From positions 186,001-250,000 of the forward strand of contig NZ_PJND01000010.1 of NCBI RefSeq assembly GCF_002846575.1: DNA of 64,000 nt, given 5' to 3'. Both the position numbers and the translations under genes were made by a program. The notes beneath the pieces were generated by a model. That model was not told the origin of the DNA. It saw only the letters and a list, made by a program, of their open reading frames with translations, and did not search any database. Below are positions 53,218 to 61,008 of the stretch, piece after piece; position 1 is the first letter of the stretch, and each line of letters begins with the position of its first letter. The DNA comes from Flavobacterium lindanitolerans (lineage in GTDB: Bacteria > Bacteroidota > Bacteroidia > Flavobacteriales > Flavobacteriaceae).

Positions 53218-54231
53218 TTACTGATTTTCTTCAGCATTTAACATCTGCCAAAGTTTGTCTTTTAATTCTACTAATCCCTGGTTTGCTATTGACGATATGA
53301 AATGGTATTTCAAGCCTTTAAACTCTTTGTCCAACTGTGCTTTCATTTCTGCTTTCAGTTCCTCATCAAGCATGTCTGATTTAGAAATTACGATAAAGCG
53401 TTCCTTATCTAAAATTTCCGGATTATAGCGTCGCAGCTCATCCAAAAGAATTTCATATTCTTTTTTAATATCGTCTGCATCAGCAGGAATCAAAAACAGC
53501 AATACTGAGTTTCTTTCGATATGTCTCAGGAAATAATGCCCCAGTCCTTTGCCTTCGGCAGCACCTTCAATAATTCCGGGAATATCTGCCATTACAAACG
53601 ATTGGAAATCTCTGTAGGCTACAATTCCAAGATTCGGTTTTAGGGTTGTAAACGGATAATCCGCAATTTTTGGTTTTGCAGATGTCAATACAGACAGCAA
53701 AGTCGATTTTCCTGCATTTGGAAATCCTACCAAACCTACATCGGCCAGAACTTTAAGTTCCAGAATAATATCCAGTTCATTAGCCGGCATCCCGGGCTGC
53801 GAATATCTTGGGGTTTGGTTTGTGGAACTTCTAAAATGCCAGTTCCCCAATCCGCCTTTTCCGCCTTTTACCACAATCTTTTTCTCGCCGTGTTCGGTGA
53901 TTTCGAATAAGATTTCGTTGGTTTCTTTATCGCGCACTACGGTTCCCAACGGTACTTCAATATACTTATCTTCTCCGTCAGCACCTGTACTTCTGGCACT
54001 TCCTCCGTCGCCACCATGTCCGGCTTTGACGTGTTTTGCAAATTTTAAATGGAACAATGTCCAAAGTCCTTTGTTTCCTACCAGATATACGTGTCCGCCC
54101 CGTCCTCCGTCACCTCCGTCAGGACCACCTTTTTCAATAAATTTCTCTCTATGCAAATGCGTCGACCCTTTTCCTCCTTTTCCGGAAGAAACATAAATCT
54201 TAACGTAATCTACAAAATTTCCCTCTGTCAT
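53218..54231 (-). CDS. obgE: GTPase ObgE/CgtA
   Basis: A 337-residue Obg GTPase. The N-terminal Gly-rich Obg fold (about 1-158) has [38 protein letters not shown] and [17 protein letters not shown]. The G domain has G1 [13 protein letters not shown]3 [16 protein letters not shown] and G4 VISKSDM. The variable C-terminal Obg domain is absent. It acts in late 50S assembly and stress response. The heptad repeat lies 11 nt upstream of its ATG. Confidence 0.96.
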   Translation of the reverse strand: MTEGNFVDYVKIYVSSGKGGKGSTHLHREKFIEKGGPDGGDGGRGGHVYLVGNKGLWTLFHLKFAKHVKAGHGGDGGSARSTGADGEDKYIEVPLGTVVRDKETNEILFEITEHGEKKIVVKGGKGGLGNWHFRSSTNQTPRYSQPGMPANELDIILELKVLADVGLVGFPNAGKSTLLSVLTSAKPKIADYPFTTLKPNLGIVAYRDFQSFVMADIPGIIEGAAEGKGLGHYFLRHIERNSVLLFLIPADADDIKKEYEILLDELRRYNPEILDKERFIVISKSDMLDEELKAEMKAQLDKEFKGLKYHFISSIANQGLVELKDKLWQMLNAEENQ

Positions 54232-54241
54232 TTTCTTTATT

Positions 54242-54307
54242 TAAAGTGTAAAGTTTAAGGTTTAAAGCTACAGTATACTGACAACTCTAAACCTTAAACT
54301 TTATACT
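54242..54307. repeat. Heptad repeat and 20-bp inverted repeat upstream of obgE
   Basis: TAAAGTTTAAGGTTTA (54249-54264) has its exact complement at 54288-54303, extended by a few bases with one mismatch. The left arm is built of 7-nt units (AAGTGTA, AAGTTTA, AGGTTTA). The loop contains the perfect 10-bp palindrome CAGTATACTG (54271-54280). It lies between the CNNM-protein stop and the obgE start, so it may terminate the first or regulate the second. Confidence 0.6.
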
Positions 54308-54319
54308 GTTTCTTTTTGT

Positions 54320-55594
54320 TTATTCTTTTAGCGAACGGACTAAAACCTTGTCGATTTTAACGCCGTCCATATCTATAACTTCTAATTCAAATAAGTTCCA
54401 GATTAATTTTTCGCCCTGTTTTGGTATATAGGAAAGCTCTGTCATGATTAGGCCGCTTACTGTCGTAACTTCATAATCGTTAATCAGTTCATCCAAATCA
54501 AAATAGGTCAAAAAGTCGTGTAACGAATAATGTCCGTCAACCAACCAGGTACCGTCTTCTCTTGCCACAAGCTGGAATTCTTCATGATAGAAATCTGACG
54601 CATCACCTACCAGAGCTTCCAGAATGTCGTTCAGGGTAATCATACCTTGTGTGATTCCGTATTCGTCTGTTACTATGGCATAGTGTACTTTGGTTTTCTT
54701 GAAAATATCCAATGCCTTATAGGCAGAAGTATGTTCTATCAAATAGACCGGCTCCTTCATTATATCTCTAAGGTTAAAGTCACCGCTTTCAAATTTGGCA
54801 AACAAATCTTTTAACAGCACAACCCCAACAACTTCGTCCAGGCTTTCTTCACAAACCGGATAAACGGAGTGAATTTCATCCAGAACTTTTTGTTTAAGTG
54901 TAGGAAGGTCATCTTCCAATGAAAGATAGTCAACCGATTTCCTGTGGGTCATCAAGGAGTTTACCTTTCTGTCACCAATATGGAATACACGTTCCACGAT
55001 GTCCTGTTCGATTTCCTGTACTTCTCCTACTTCAGTTCCTTCTTTGATAATGGCCTTAATTTCTTCTTCGGTAACTTTACCATCTGCCGTTGGCCTGATT
55101 CTGAACAATTTCAGCAAAGATTCTGTTGAAATGGTCAAAAGCCAGATAAAAGGCGCGGTAATTATCGAAATTACTTTCATAGGCAAGGCTACCGTCTTTG
55201 CAATTGTTTCAGGATAATTGAGCCCGATTCTTTTAGGAAGCAATTCGCCAAGCACCAAGGAGAAGAATGTCAGAATAACAACCACGATTCCAACCGAAAG
55301 GTTTGCTGAATACGGCTGCAGGAATTCATACTGGTCCAGGAAAATCTTTACATCGCCAGTGATATTATCACCTGAATAAATACCTGTTAAGATTCCGATT
55401 AATGTGATTCCGATTTGAACAGTCGACAAAAATTTGTTTGGCGAATTGGCCAAATCCAAAGCAGTTTTGGCGCTGGGATTCCCTTTTTTTGCAGAAGTTT
55501 CCAACCTGTTTTTTCGCGCTGATATCAATGCGATTTCCGACATCGAAAAAACACCATTCAAAAGGATTAAAAAGAAAATTATAGCTATTTCCAA
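54320..55594 (-). CDS. CNNM/CBS/CorC-domain membrane protein
   Basis: A 424-residue protein. An N-terminal CNNM (DUF21) domain has three or four TMs (FFLILLNGVFSMSEIALISA, FLSTVQIGITLIGILTGIYS, VLGELLPKRIGLNYPETIAK). A CBS pair follows (about 205-330, with LMTHRKSVDYLSLEDDLPTL and VHYAIVTDEYGITQGMITLN), then a CorC/HlyC domain (WLVDGHYSLHDFLTYFDLDE). Such proteins are linked to Mg/Co export; the old name hemolysin is misleading. It is the general type, not GldE, whose N-terminus differs. It starts with TTG and lies 15 nt after adk. Confidence 0.85.
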   Translation of the reverse strand: MEIAIIFFLILLNGVFSMSEIALISARKNRLETSAKKGNPSAKTALDLANSPNKFLSTVQIGITLIGILTGIYSGDNITGDVKIFLDQYEFLQPYSANLSVGIVVVILTFFSLVLGELLPKRIGLNYPETIAKTVALPMKVISIITAPFIWLLTISTESLLKLFRIRPTADGKVTEEEIKAIIKEGTEVGEVQEIEQDIVERVFHIGDRKVNSLMTHRKSVDYLSLEDDLPTLKQKVLDEIHSVYPVCEESLDEVVGVVLLKDLFAKFESGDFNLRDIMKEPVYLIEHTSAYKALDIFKKTKVHYAIVTDEYGITQGMITLNDILEALVGDASDFYHEEFQLVAREDGTWLVDGHYSLHDFLTYFDLDELINDYEVTTVSGLIMTELSYIPKQGEKLIWNLFELEVIDMDGVKIDKVLVRSLKE

Positions 55595-55609
55595 GTTTTA
55601 TAAATTAAG

Positions 55610-56182
55610 TTAAAGGCTATCGATTACTGTACTTAACCGATGTGTAATTTCTTCTATGGAACCAATTCCGTCCACAGCGTGAAATTTATTCTGTGCTTTA
55701 TAATAGTCCATTAAAGGAGCTGTTTTTTCGTTGTATTCCTGATAACGGTTTCTGATTTTTTCTTCATCCTGGTCATCTGGTCTTCCTGAAGTTTTTCCTC
55801 TTTCCAAAAGTCTTTTTACCAAAATTTCATCATTGGCCTCCAAAGCAACCGTTGCCGTTATTTCTTCGTTTTTAGATTCCAAAAAGTTATCCAGAGCTTT
55901 TGCCTGTGACAGGGTTCTTGGGAATCCGTCAAAAAGAAATCCTTTAGATTCCGGGTTTTTATCTACTTCACTTTGAAGCATCTGGATGGTTACTTCATCC
56001 GGAACCAAATCTCCCTTATCCATATAGGTCTTGGCTAATTTGCCAAGCTCTGTTTCATTTTTAATATTGAACCTAAAAATATCTCCTGTTGAGAGATGGG
56101 TCAGATTGTATTTCTTTTTTAAGAATTCAGCCTGGGTTCCTTTTCCTGCTCCAGGCTTCCCAAATAATACGATATTAATCAT
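55610..56182 (-). CDS. adk: Adenylate kinase
   Basis: A 190-residue kinase. The P-loop is LFGKPGAGKGTQAEFLKKK (residues 6-24), followed by LTHLSTGDIFRFNIKNETEL (AMP-binding), KGFLFDGFPRTLSQAKALD and RLLERGKTSGRPDDQDEEKI. The lid domain is the short type without Cys for zinc. It interconverts ATP, AMP and ADP. In many bacteria adk lies next to secY in the spc operon; here it sits instead between hpt and a CNNM protein, 38 kb away on average from the cluster. Confidence 0.96.
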   Translation of the reverse strand: MINIVLFGKPGAGKGTQAEFLKKKYNLTHLSTGDIFRFNIKNETELGKLAKTYMDKGDLVPDEVTIQMLQSEVDKNPESKGFLFDGFPRTLSQAKALDNFLESKNEEITATVALEANDEILVKRLLERGKTSGRPDDQDEEKIRNRYQEYNEKTAPLMDYYKAQNKFHAVDGIGSIEEITHRLSTVIDSL

Positions 56183-56248
56183 TTTGTTAGTTGTGAGTTA
56201 TTATATGCCAGGTTTTTCAATCCAAAATATTTCATTTTCTAATCCGAC

Positions 56249-56779
56249 TTAATCTTTCAATTGGTATATTTCCGGAATGTTTCTTCCGAGCCCATCATAA
56301 TCCAGGCCATAGCCTACAATGAATTTGTTTGGAATTTCAATACCAATATAATCAATTTTTATGTCTTTTTTGTATGCTTCGGGCTTTAAAAATAAGGTAG
56401 CGAATTTAAGCTGCTTTACATTTTGGGACTCAAACATTGCTTTCAGCTCGACCAAAGTATTTCCTGTGTCGACAATATCTTCTATTACGACAACGGTTCT
56501 TCCCGATAAATCTTGATTAAGTCCGATGAGTTTTTTCACCTCATGGGTTGTAGTAGTGCCCTCATAGGAGGCTAATTTTACGAAGCTTACTTCGCAGGCT
56601 TTCGGATAGTGTTTCATAAAATCTGAAACCACCATAAAGGCGCCGTTTAAGACGCCCACAAATAAGGGTATCTCTTCGTCCAGGTCTTCAGCTACTTCCT
56701 GCGCCATTTTGGCTATAGCTGAATCGATTTCCTTTCCGCTGATGAAAGGAACAAAATGTTTGTCGTGAAGTTGTATCAC
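56249..56779 (-). CDS. hpt: Hypoxanthine phosphoribosyltransferase
   Basis: A 176-residue purine salvage enzyme: the PRPP-binding motif VVVIEDIVDTGNTLVELKAM, the substrate region DYIGIEIPNKFIVGYGLDYD and the N-terminal FVGVLNGAFMVVSDFMKHYP are all present. It makes IMP (and often GMP) from the free base and PRPP. The start is a GTG at 56779 because no ATG is in frame nearby. It precedes adk by 66 nt, giving a purine nucleotide pair. Confidence 0.93.
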   Translation of the reverse strand: MIQLHDKHFVPFISGKEIDSAIAKMAQEVAEDLDEEIPLFVGVLNGAFMVVSDFMKHYPKACEVSFVKLASYEGTTTTHEVKKLIGLNQDLSGRTVVVIEDIVDTGNTLVELKAMFESQNVKQLKFATLFLKPEAYKKDIKIDYIGIEIPNKFIVGYGLDYDGLGRNIPEIYQLKD

Positions 56780-56804
56780 AATGATTTTATTAAATAATAA
56801 GTTG

Positions 56805-56812
56805 CAAATATA
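56805..56812 (-). promoter_or_regulatory. -7 element for hpt
   Basis: On the minus strand TATATTTG (56812-56805) matches TAnnTTTG and lies 25 nt before the GTG start. The nearest TTG upstream is at a 24-nt spacing, longer than usual. Confidence 0.4.
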
Positions 56813-56968
56813 CTAAAATAGAATCCAGCTATTTTACAATTTATTTCAGTTTTATTACAATTTTATTTTTGTTAAATGTTTTTTAATATTCTTTAAACTC
56901 CGAAGATAAAAAATTTAAAATCAGTAAATTCAATATCCTGAAAATACAACCACTAATTTTTCCAAGCT

Positions 56969-58231
56969 ATGAAAACACGTATTTTACCCCTACTTTCCTG
57001 CATTGCTTTTTCATTCTTATCCTGTAACGGACAAGAAAAGAAACCGCCTGTAAAAAACAGTACTACTATTGTAAAAACTGCTGTGGGCGATTTGGAACTT
57101 CCTGCTCCGTATGCTACAGAATCTGCCCGAAAAATAAGCCGCATGAAAGAGTGGCCTGAAGGAGTTACACCTAAAGCTCCGGAAGGATTTGTGGTAACAA
57201 AATTTGCAGACGGATTGAAAAATCCACGCTGGACCTATATTGCTCCCAACAATGATATTTTTGTAGTGGAAAGCAACACTTTTAAAAGCGCCAACCAAAT
57301 TACTATTTTCAGAGACAAGGATGGTGATGGCGTTTTTGAGACCCGTGAAATTTTTAAAGACGGGCTTAACATGCCTTTCGGGATGCTGATTCTTGATAAT
57401 TATTTTTACATAGCCAATACTGATGGTCTTTTTCGTTTTCCATACAGTGCAGGTGACTTAAAGCTAAGAGGAAACGGAACAAAAATACTGGAACTTCCTG
57501 CCGGAGGTTATAACAATCACTGGACAAGAAATCTGCTTGCCAATGCTGATGGTTCAAAAATATATGTTTCCGTAGGCTCTGCCAGCAACAATGCTGAGCA
57601 CGGGATGGAAGTAGAAAAAAGGCGCGCCAATATTTTAGAAATCAATCCTGACGGAACCGGAGAACAAATTTATGCCAGCGGCTTGCGAAATCCTGTTGGA
57701 ATGGATTGGAATCCTGCCAATAACGAACTCTGGACTGCCGTAAACGAACGCGATGATTTGGGTGACGAACTTGTTCCTGATTATATTACAAGCGTAAAAA
57801 GAGGAGGTTTTTACGGATGGCCTTATTCCTATTACGGACAAATTGCAGACCCAAGAATGAAAGGAGAGGGAAAAGAACTGGTTGCCAAAGCTATCGTTCC
57901 CGATGTTTCTGTTGGTGCACATACCGCTTCACTCGGATTTGCTTTTTACAACCAAGATGCTTTTCCGGCTAAATACAGAAACGGGGCTTTTGTAGGACAG
58001 CATGGCTCCTGGAACCGTTCAAAACTAAGCGGATACAAAGTGCTTTTTGTACCTTTTAAAAACGGAAAGCCTTCCGGAAAACCCGAAGATTTCCTGACCG
58101 GATTCATTGCCAACGAAGAAAAAGCGGAAGTTTACGGACGTCCCGTTGCTGTGACGGTTATGAAAGACGGCTCGTTATTGGTGAATGACGACAGCGGCAA
58201 TACGATATGGAGAGTGGCTTTTAAAAAATAA
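56969..58231 (+). CDS. PQQ-dependent sugar dehydrogenase-like lipoprotein
   Basis: A 420-residue lipoprotein (Cys19 in CIAFSFLSCNGQ) of the soluble glucose/L-sorbosone dehydrogenase fold, a six-bladed propeller. Blades show repeated motifs: VTKFADGLKNPRWTYIAPNN, FFVES-like strands, IYASGLRNPVGMDWNPANNE, LWTAVNERDDLGDELVPDYI, and FVGQHGSWNRSKLSGYKVLF. The Gly-Leu-Arg-Asn-Pro and His-Gly-Ser-Trp-Asn-Arg segments are typical of this family. Electrons would go to an external acceptor; the sugar is unknown. It is monocistronic. Confidence 0.82.
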   Translation: MKTRILPLLSCIAFSFLSCNGQEKKPPVKNSTTIVKTAVGDLELPAPYATESARKISRMKEWPEGVTPKAPEGFVVTKFADGLKNPRWTYIAPNNDIFVVESNTFKSANQITIFRDKDGDGVFETREIFKDGLNMPFGMLILDNYFYIANTDGLFRFPYSAGDLKLRGNGTKILELPAGGYNNHWTRNLLANADGSKIYVSVGSASNNAEHGMEVEKRRANILEINPDGTGEQIYASGLRNPVGMDWNPANNELWTAVNERDDLGDELVPDYITSVKRGGFYGWPYSYYGQIADPRMKGEGKELVAKAIVPDVSVGAHTASLGFAFYNQDAFPAKYRNGAFVGQHGSWNRSKLSGYKVLFVPFKNGKPSGKPEDFLTGFIANEEKAEVYGRPVAVTVMKDGSLLVNDDSGNTIWRVAFKK

Positions 58232-58248
58232 GTTTTCAGACAAACCAC

Positions 58249-58297
58249 TCTTTGCGCCTTTGCGTCTTTGCGTGAAATAATTGCTCGCAAAGGCGCA
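58249..58297. repeat. KDAKAQR-type intergenic repeat
   Basis: TGCGCCTTTGCG (58253-58264) and CGCAAAGGCGCA (58286-58297) form a perfect 12-bp inverted repeat. The left side continues with another TCTTTGCGTG. Read on the minus strand it gives the frame SRKDAKAQR, known as a spurious peptide from repeats scattered in many bacterial genomes. It may also act as a terminator for the dehydrogenase gene, 18 nt after its stop. Confidence 0.6.
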
Positions 58298-58351
58298 GGG
58301 GCACAACGGTTATTAACAGAGTTTTTTTTTACCTCACCTTTCATTATAAAC

Positions 58352-58382
58352 TTTTGGCTGTTATTTTATTTTAATACTTTTA
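58352..58382 (+). promoter_or_regulatory. Candidate promoter for the DUF3667 gene
   Basis: TTTTG (58352-58356), an 18-nt spacer and TACTTTTA (58375-58382) resemble the -33 and -7 elements, with A for the last G of TAnnTTTG. Transcription would start about 13 nt before the ATG at 58402. Confidence 0.4.
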
Positions 58383-58401
58383 CTCCAAACAGCCTAATTC
58401 T

Positions 58402-59148
58402 ATGAATCCGATTTGCAAGAATTGCGAACACGAAGTTAATGGAAATTTCTGTAGCGAATGCGGACAGTCTACTCACACGCATCCTATAAATTTTCATTAC
58501 CTCTGGCACGACATACAACATGGCATTTTTCATTTTGACAAAGGTTTGCTTTTTACTGCCAAAGAACTTTTTACGAGACCCGGTCATTCCATCAGGGAAT
58601 TTATCGAAGGCAAAAGAGTCAGCCATTTCAAACCTACCTCGTTGGTCTTCCTGCTCGGTTCTTTCTACGGGTTGCTGTATCATTTTTTCCATATTGAAAT
58701 TCCCGCTAATGTAACCGGCGAAGATACGGGTCAGACATTCAATGTTATGGGAGATTGGATTACTGCACATTATGCATTGGCTACCCTGTTTACTATTCCT
58801 CTCCTATCAATCGCCTCTTTTCTTGCTTTTCGAAAAACAGGCTATAATTTGGTAGAACATTTGGTGCTAAACGGTTTCATTGCCGGACAAAAACTAATGC
58901 TTCAATTTATTTTTTTCCCGCTTCTTTATATTTACAGCGGCACCCAAACTATTTTGCTACTTTCCGTAATATCTGTGTTTATTGATATACTGCTTGCTTT
59001 TTGGACCTATAATCAGTTTTTTGACACTCAATCTACCATAAAGAACATTTTGAAAACAATACTGACCTATATTTATTTTTTCATCATGTTTACGGTCCTG
59101 ACCATTGCAATAGGTCTAGTTTTGGAACTAGTTATTAAAAAAGCATAA
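58402..59148 (+). CDS. DUF3667 membrane protein with N-terminal zinc ribbon
   Basis: A 248-residue protein. The N-terminus MNPICKNCEHEVNGNFCSEC has two Cys-X2-Cys pairs (Cys5, Cys8, Cys17, Cys20), a zinc ribbon. The next part, IQHGIFHFDKGLLFTAKELF, followed by RPGHSIREFIEGKRVSHFKP, is the DUF3667 signature. About five TM helices follow (TSLVFLLGSFYGLLYHFF, LATLFTIPLLSIASFLAF, LMLQFIFFPLLYIYSG, and others). Its role is unknown. It is 2 nt upstream of the next gene, so they are cotranscribed. Confidence 0.88.
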   Translation: MNPICKNCEHEVNGNFCSECGQSTHTHPINFHYLWHDIQHGIFHFDKGLLFTAKELFTRPGHSIREFIEGKRVSHFKPTSLVFLLGSFYGLLYHFFHIEIPANVTGEDTGQTFNVMGDWITAHYALATLFTIPLLSIASFLAFRKTGYNLVEHLVLNGFIAGQKLMLQFIFFPLLYIYSGTQTILLLSVISVFIDILLAFWTYNQFFDTQSTIKNILKTILTYIYFFIMFTVLTIAIGLVLELVIKKA

Positions 59149-59150
59149 AA

Positions 59151-59705
59151 ATGAGTTCTGATTTTATCCGAAAATTAGAAAATAGCACGGCACACAGGCA
59201 AAGCCGCGAATCAATATCTGACAGTATTTCTGCCAATCCGGAACTGTTGCCTGTTTTAATGGGCGTGCTGTTAGACACCAAAAACAAAAATCATTATAAA
59301 GCCTGCTGGACTTCGGAATTGGTTTTTGAAAAGCATATCGAATGGCTTATTCCCTATCTTGATGTTTTTAGCAAGACACTGTCGTCCTATTCGCATGACG
59401 GGGCATTACGTTCTGTTTCTAAAATATGTCTTTTTTCTGCAACCTACCATTTGAAAAAGAAAAAGTTGGGAGCAATTTTTCTGACAGACGAGCAGTTGGA
59501 ACTGATGGTAGAATCCTGTTTTGACTGGCTTATCAGCGACCAGAAAGTAGCCACCAAGGCTTATGCCATGAGGGCTCTTTATGCTTTTGGAAAAATAAAC
59601 GACTGGATATATCCGGAGCTCAAGACCATTTTGACACAGGATTATCCAAATCATTCGGCGGCATACAAATTAGCTTCAAAAGAAATCCTGAAAAAGCTGA
59701 AATAG
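59151..59705 (+). CDS. Helical-repeat protein of unknown function
   Basis: A 184-residue cytoplasmic protein rich in helices. Segments such as LPVLMGVLLDTKNKNHYKAC, WTSELVFEKHIEWLIPYLDV, GALRSVSKICLFSATYHLKK and KVATKAYAMRALYAFGKI look like HEAT or ARM-type repeats with regular Leu/Ala spacing. No catalytic motif is seen. It follows the DUF3667 gene by 2 nt, a likely functional pair. Similar proteins are called adenylosuccinate lyase by error in some annotations; I see no lyase signature. Confidence 0.7.
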   Translation: MSSDFIRKLENSTAHRQSRESISDSISANPELLPVLMGVLLDTKNKNHYKACWTSELVFEKHIEWLIPYLDVFSKTLSSYSHDGALRSVSKICLFSATYHLKKKKLGAIFLTDEQLELMVESCFDWLISDQKVATKAYAMRALYAFGKINDWIYPELKTILTQDYPNHSAAYKLASKEILKKLK

Positions 59706-59775
59706 CTAAAAAATATCTTCTTTTTGCGAGCCAATTCATTTTAAGACTTTAAATTGCACGCTTTAATTTCCTTTT

Positions 59776-61008
59776 ATGGGCGAAAGCATTGCAAAAAATA
59801 ATGGCCTTTTATTCAAAATAGTCACCAATCTTACTTTTTGGGTGCTGATAGCAATTATTTCCGGAGTTTTGGTTGGACATTATTTGCCCGAAACCGGCAC
59901 AAAAATGAAGGTCATAGGTGATACTTTCATCCAGATTGTCAAGCTTTTTATCGCCCCGATTATTTTTCTTACTATTGTTTTAGGAATCAGCGGTATGGGT
60001 GACCTGAGAAAAGTAGGCCGTATCGGGATAAAAGCGCTGATTTATTTTGAAATCGTTACCACATTCGCCCTGGCTATTGGCATTATAGCGGCTTATATTA
60101 TCCAACCCGGAAAAATCGACAAGTCTGGCCTTGACATTCAGGATGCTTCAAAATACACCTCCAATCCAAGGACTGAATTTGACTGGTGGCAGTTTTTCAT
60201 GGATAACTTCACCTTGCAGGTTTTAGCCCTGGCTATTGTTTGCGGCATTTTGCTCAATTATTACAGCAAACGCGAATCTGTAGTAGCTACCTTATACAAA
60301 GCCTCAAAAATTGTTTTCAAGGCTTTAAAGTTTGTGATGTTCCTGGCACCATTAGGCGCTTTTGGGGGCATGGCCTATACAGTAGGAAAGTTCGGATTGC
60401 ACACTTTGATTCCTTTAGGAAAACTGATGTTTACCGTTTACCTGACTATGGCCGTTTTTATCTTTTTGATTTTGGGCGGTATCATGCGTTATTATAAAAT
60501 GAGAATCTGGGACCTGATAAAATACCTGAAAGCCGAACTGTTGATCGTGTTAGGAACTTCATCTTCTGAACCTGCATTGCCCAATCTGATGGATAAGCTG
60601 GAACGACTGGGATGCAGCAAATCAGTCGTTGGACTTGTAGTGCCAACCGGATATTCGTTTAATCTGGACGGCACTTCTATCTATCTTTCAATGTGTGTCA
60701 TTTTTCTAGCACAGTTATATAATGTACATCTTTCTTTTGGGGAAATACTGACTATTATCGGACTGCTGATGATTACTTCAAAAGGAGCAGCCGGAGTTAC
60801 CGGAAGCGGCTTTATTGTGTTGGCCTCAACACTTACAGCTATTCACAAAATTCCGCTTGAAGGATTGGCCTTTCTTTTAGGGGTTGACAAATTCATGAGC
60901 GAAGCAAGAGCCATTACCAATTTTATTGGCAACGGTGTAGCAACTATTGTGATTTCTAAAAACGAAAACGAGTTTGTCGATATTGAAAATCCAATGGAAC
61001 TCGATTAG
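59776..61008 (+). CDS. Dicarboxylate/glutamate:cation symporter (DAACS family)
   Basis: A 410-residue transporter with eight TM helices and re-entrant hairpins. Key parts are LFIAPIIFLTIVLGISGMGD (TM2-3), LGTSSSEPALPNLMDKLERL (Ser-rich hairpin 1), VPTGYSFNLDGTSIYLSMCV (TM7, with the NLDGT sodium/substrate motif) and SKGAAGVTGSGFIVLASTL (hairpin 2). TM8 has DKFMSEARAITNFIGNGVAT. It may take glutamate, aspartate or C4-dicarboxylates. It ends with a stop overlapping that of ppk1. Confidence 0.9.
   Translation: MGESIAKNNGLLFKIVTNLTFWVLIAIISGVLVGHYLPETGTKMKVIGDTFIQIVKLFIAPIIFLTIVLGISGMGDLRKVGRIGIKALIYFEIVTTFALAIGIIAAYIIQPGKIDKSGLDIQDASKYTSNPRTEFDWWQFFMDNFTLQVLALAIVCGILLNYYSKRESVVATLYKASKIVFKALKFVMFLAPLGAFGGMAYTVGKFGLHTLIPLGKLMFTVYLTMAVFIFLILGGIMRYYKMRIWDLIKYLKAELLIVLGTSSSEPALPNLMDKLERLGCSKSVVGLVVPTGYSFNLDGTSIYLSMCVIFLAQLYNVHLSFGEILTIIGLLMITSKGAAGVTGSGFIVLASTLTAIHKIPLEGLAFLLGVDKFMSEARAITNFIGNGVATIVISKNENEFVDIENPMELD

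Noticed and set aside
54320..55594. GldE gliding-motility protein
   Set aside because: The domain order fits, but the N-terminus is the general CNNM type and no other gld gene is near.
58132..58344. 70-residue minus-strand frame containing SRKDAKAQR
   Set aside because: It is the well-known spurious translation of an intergenic repeat plus the antisense of the dehydrogenase gene.
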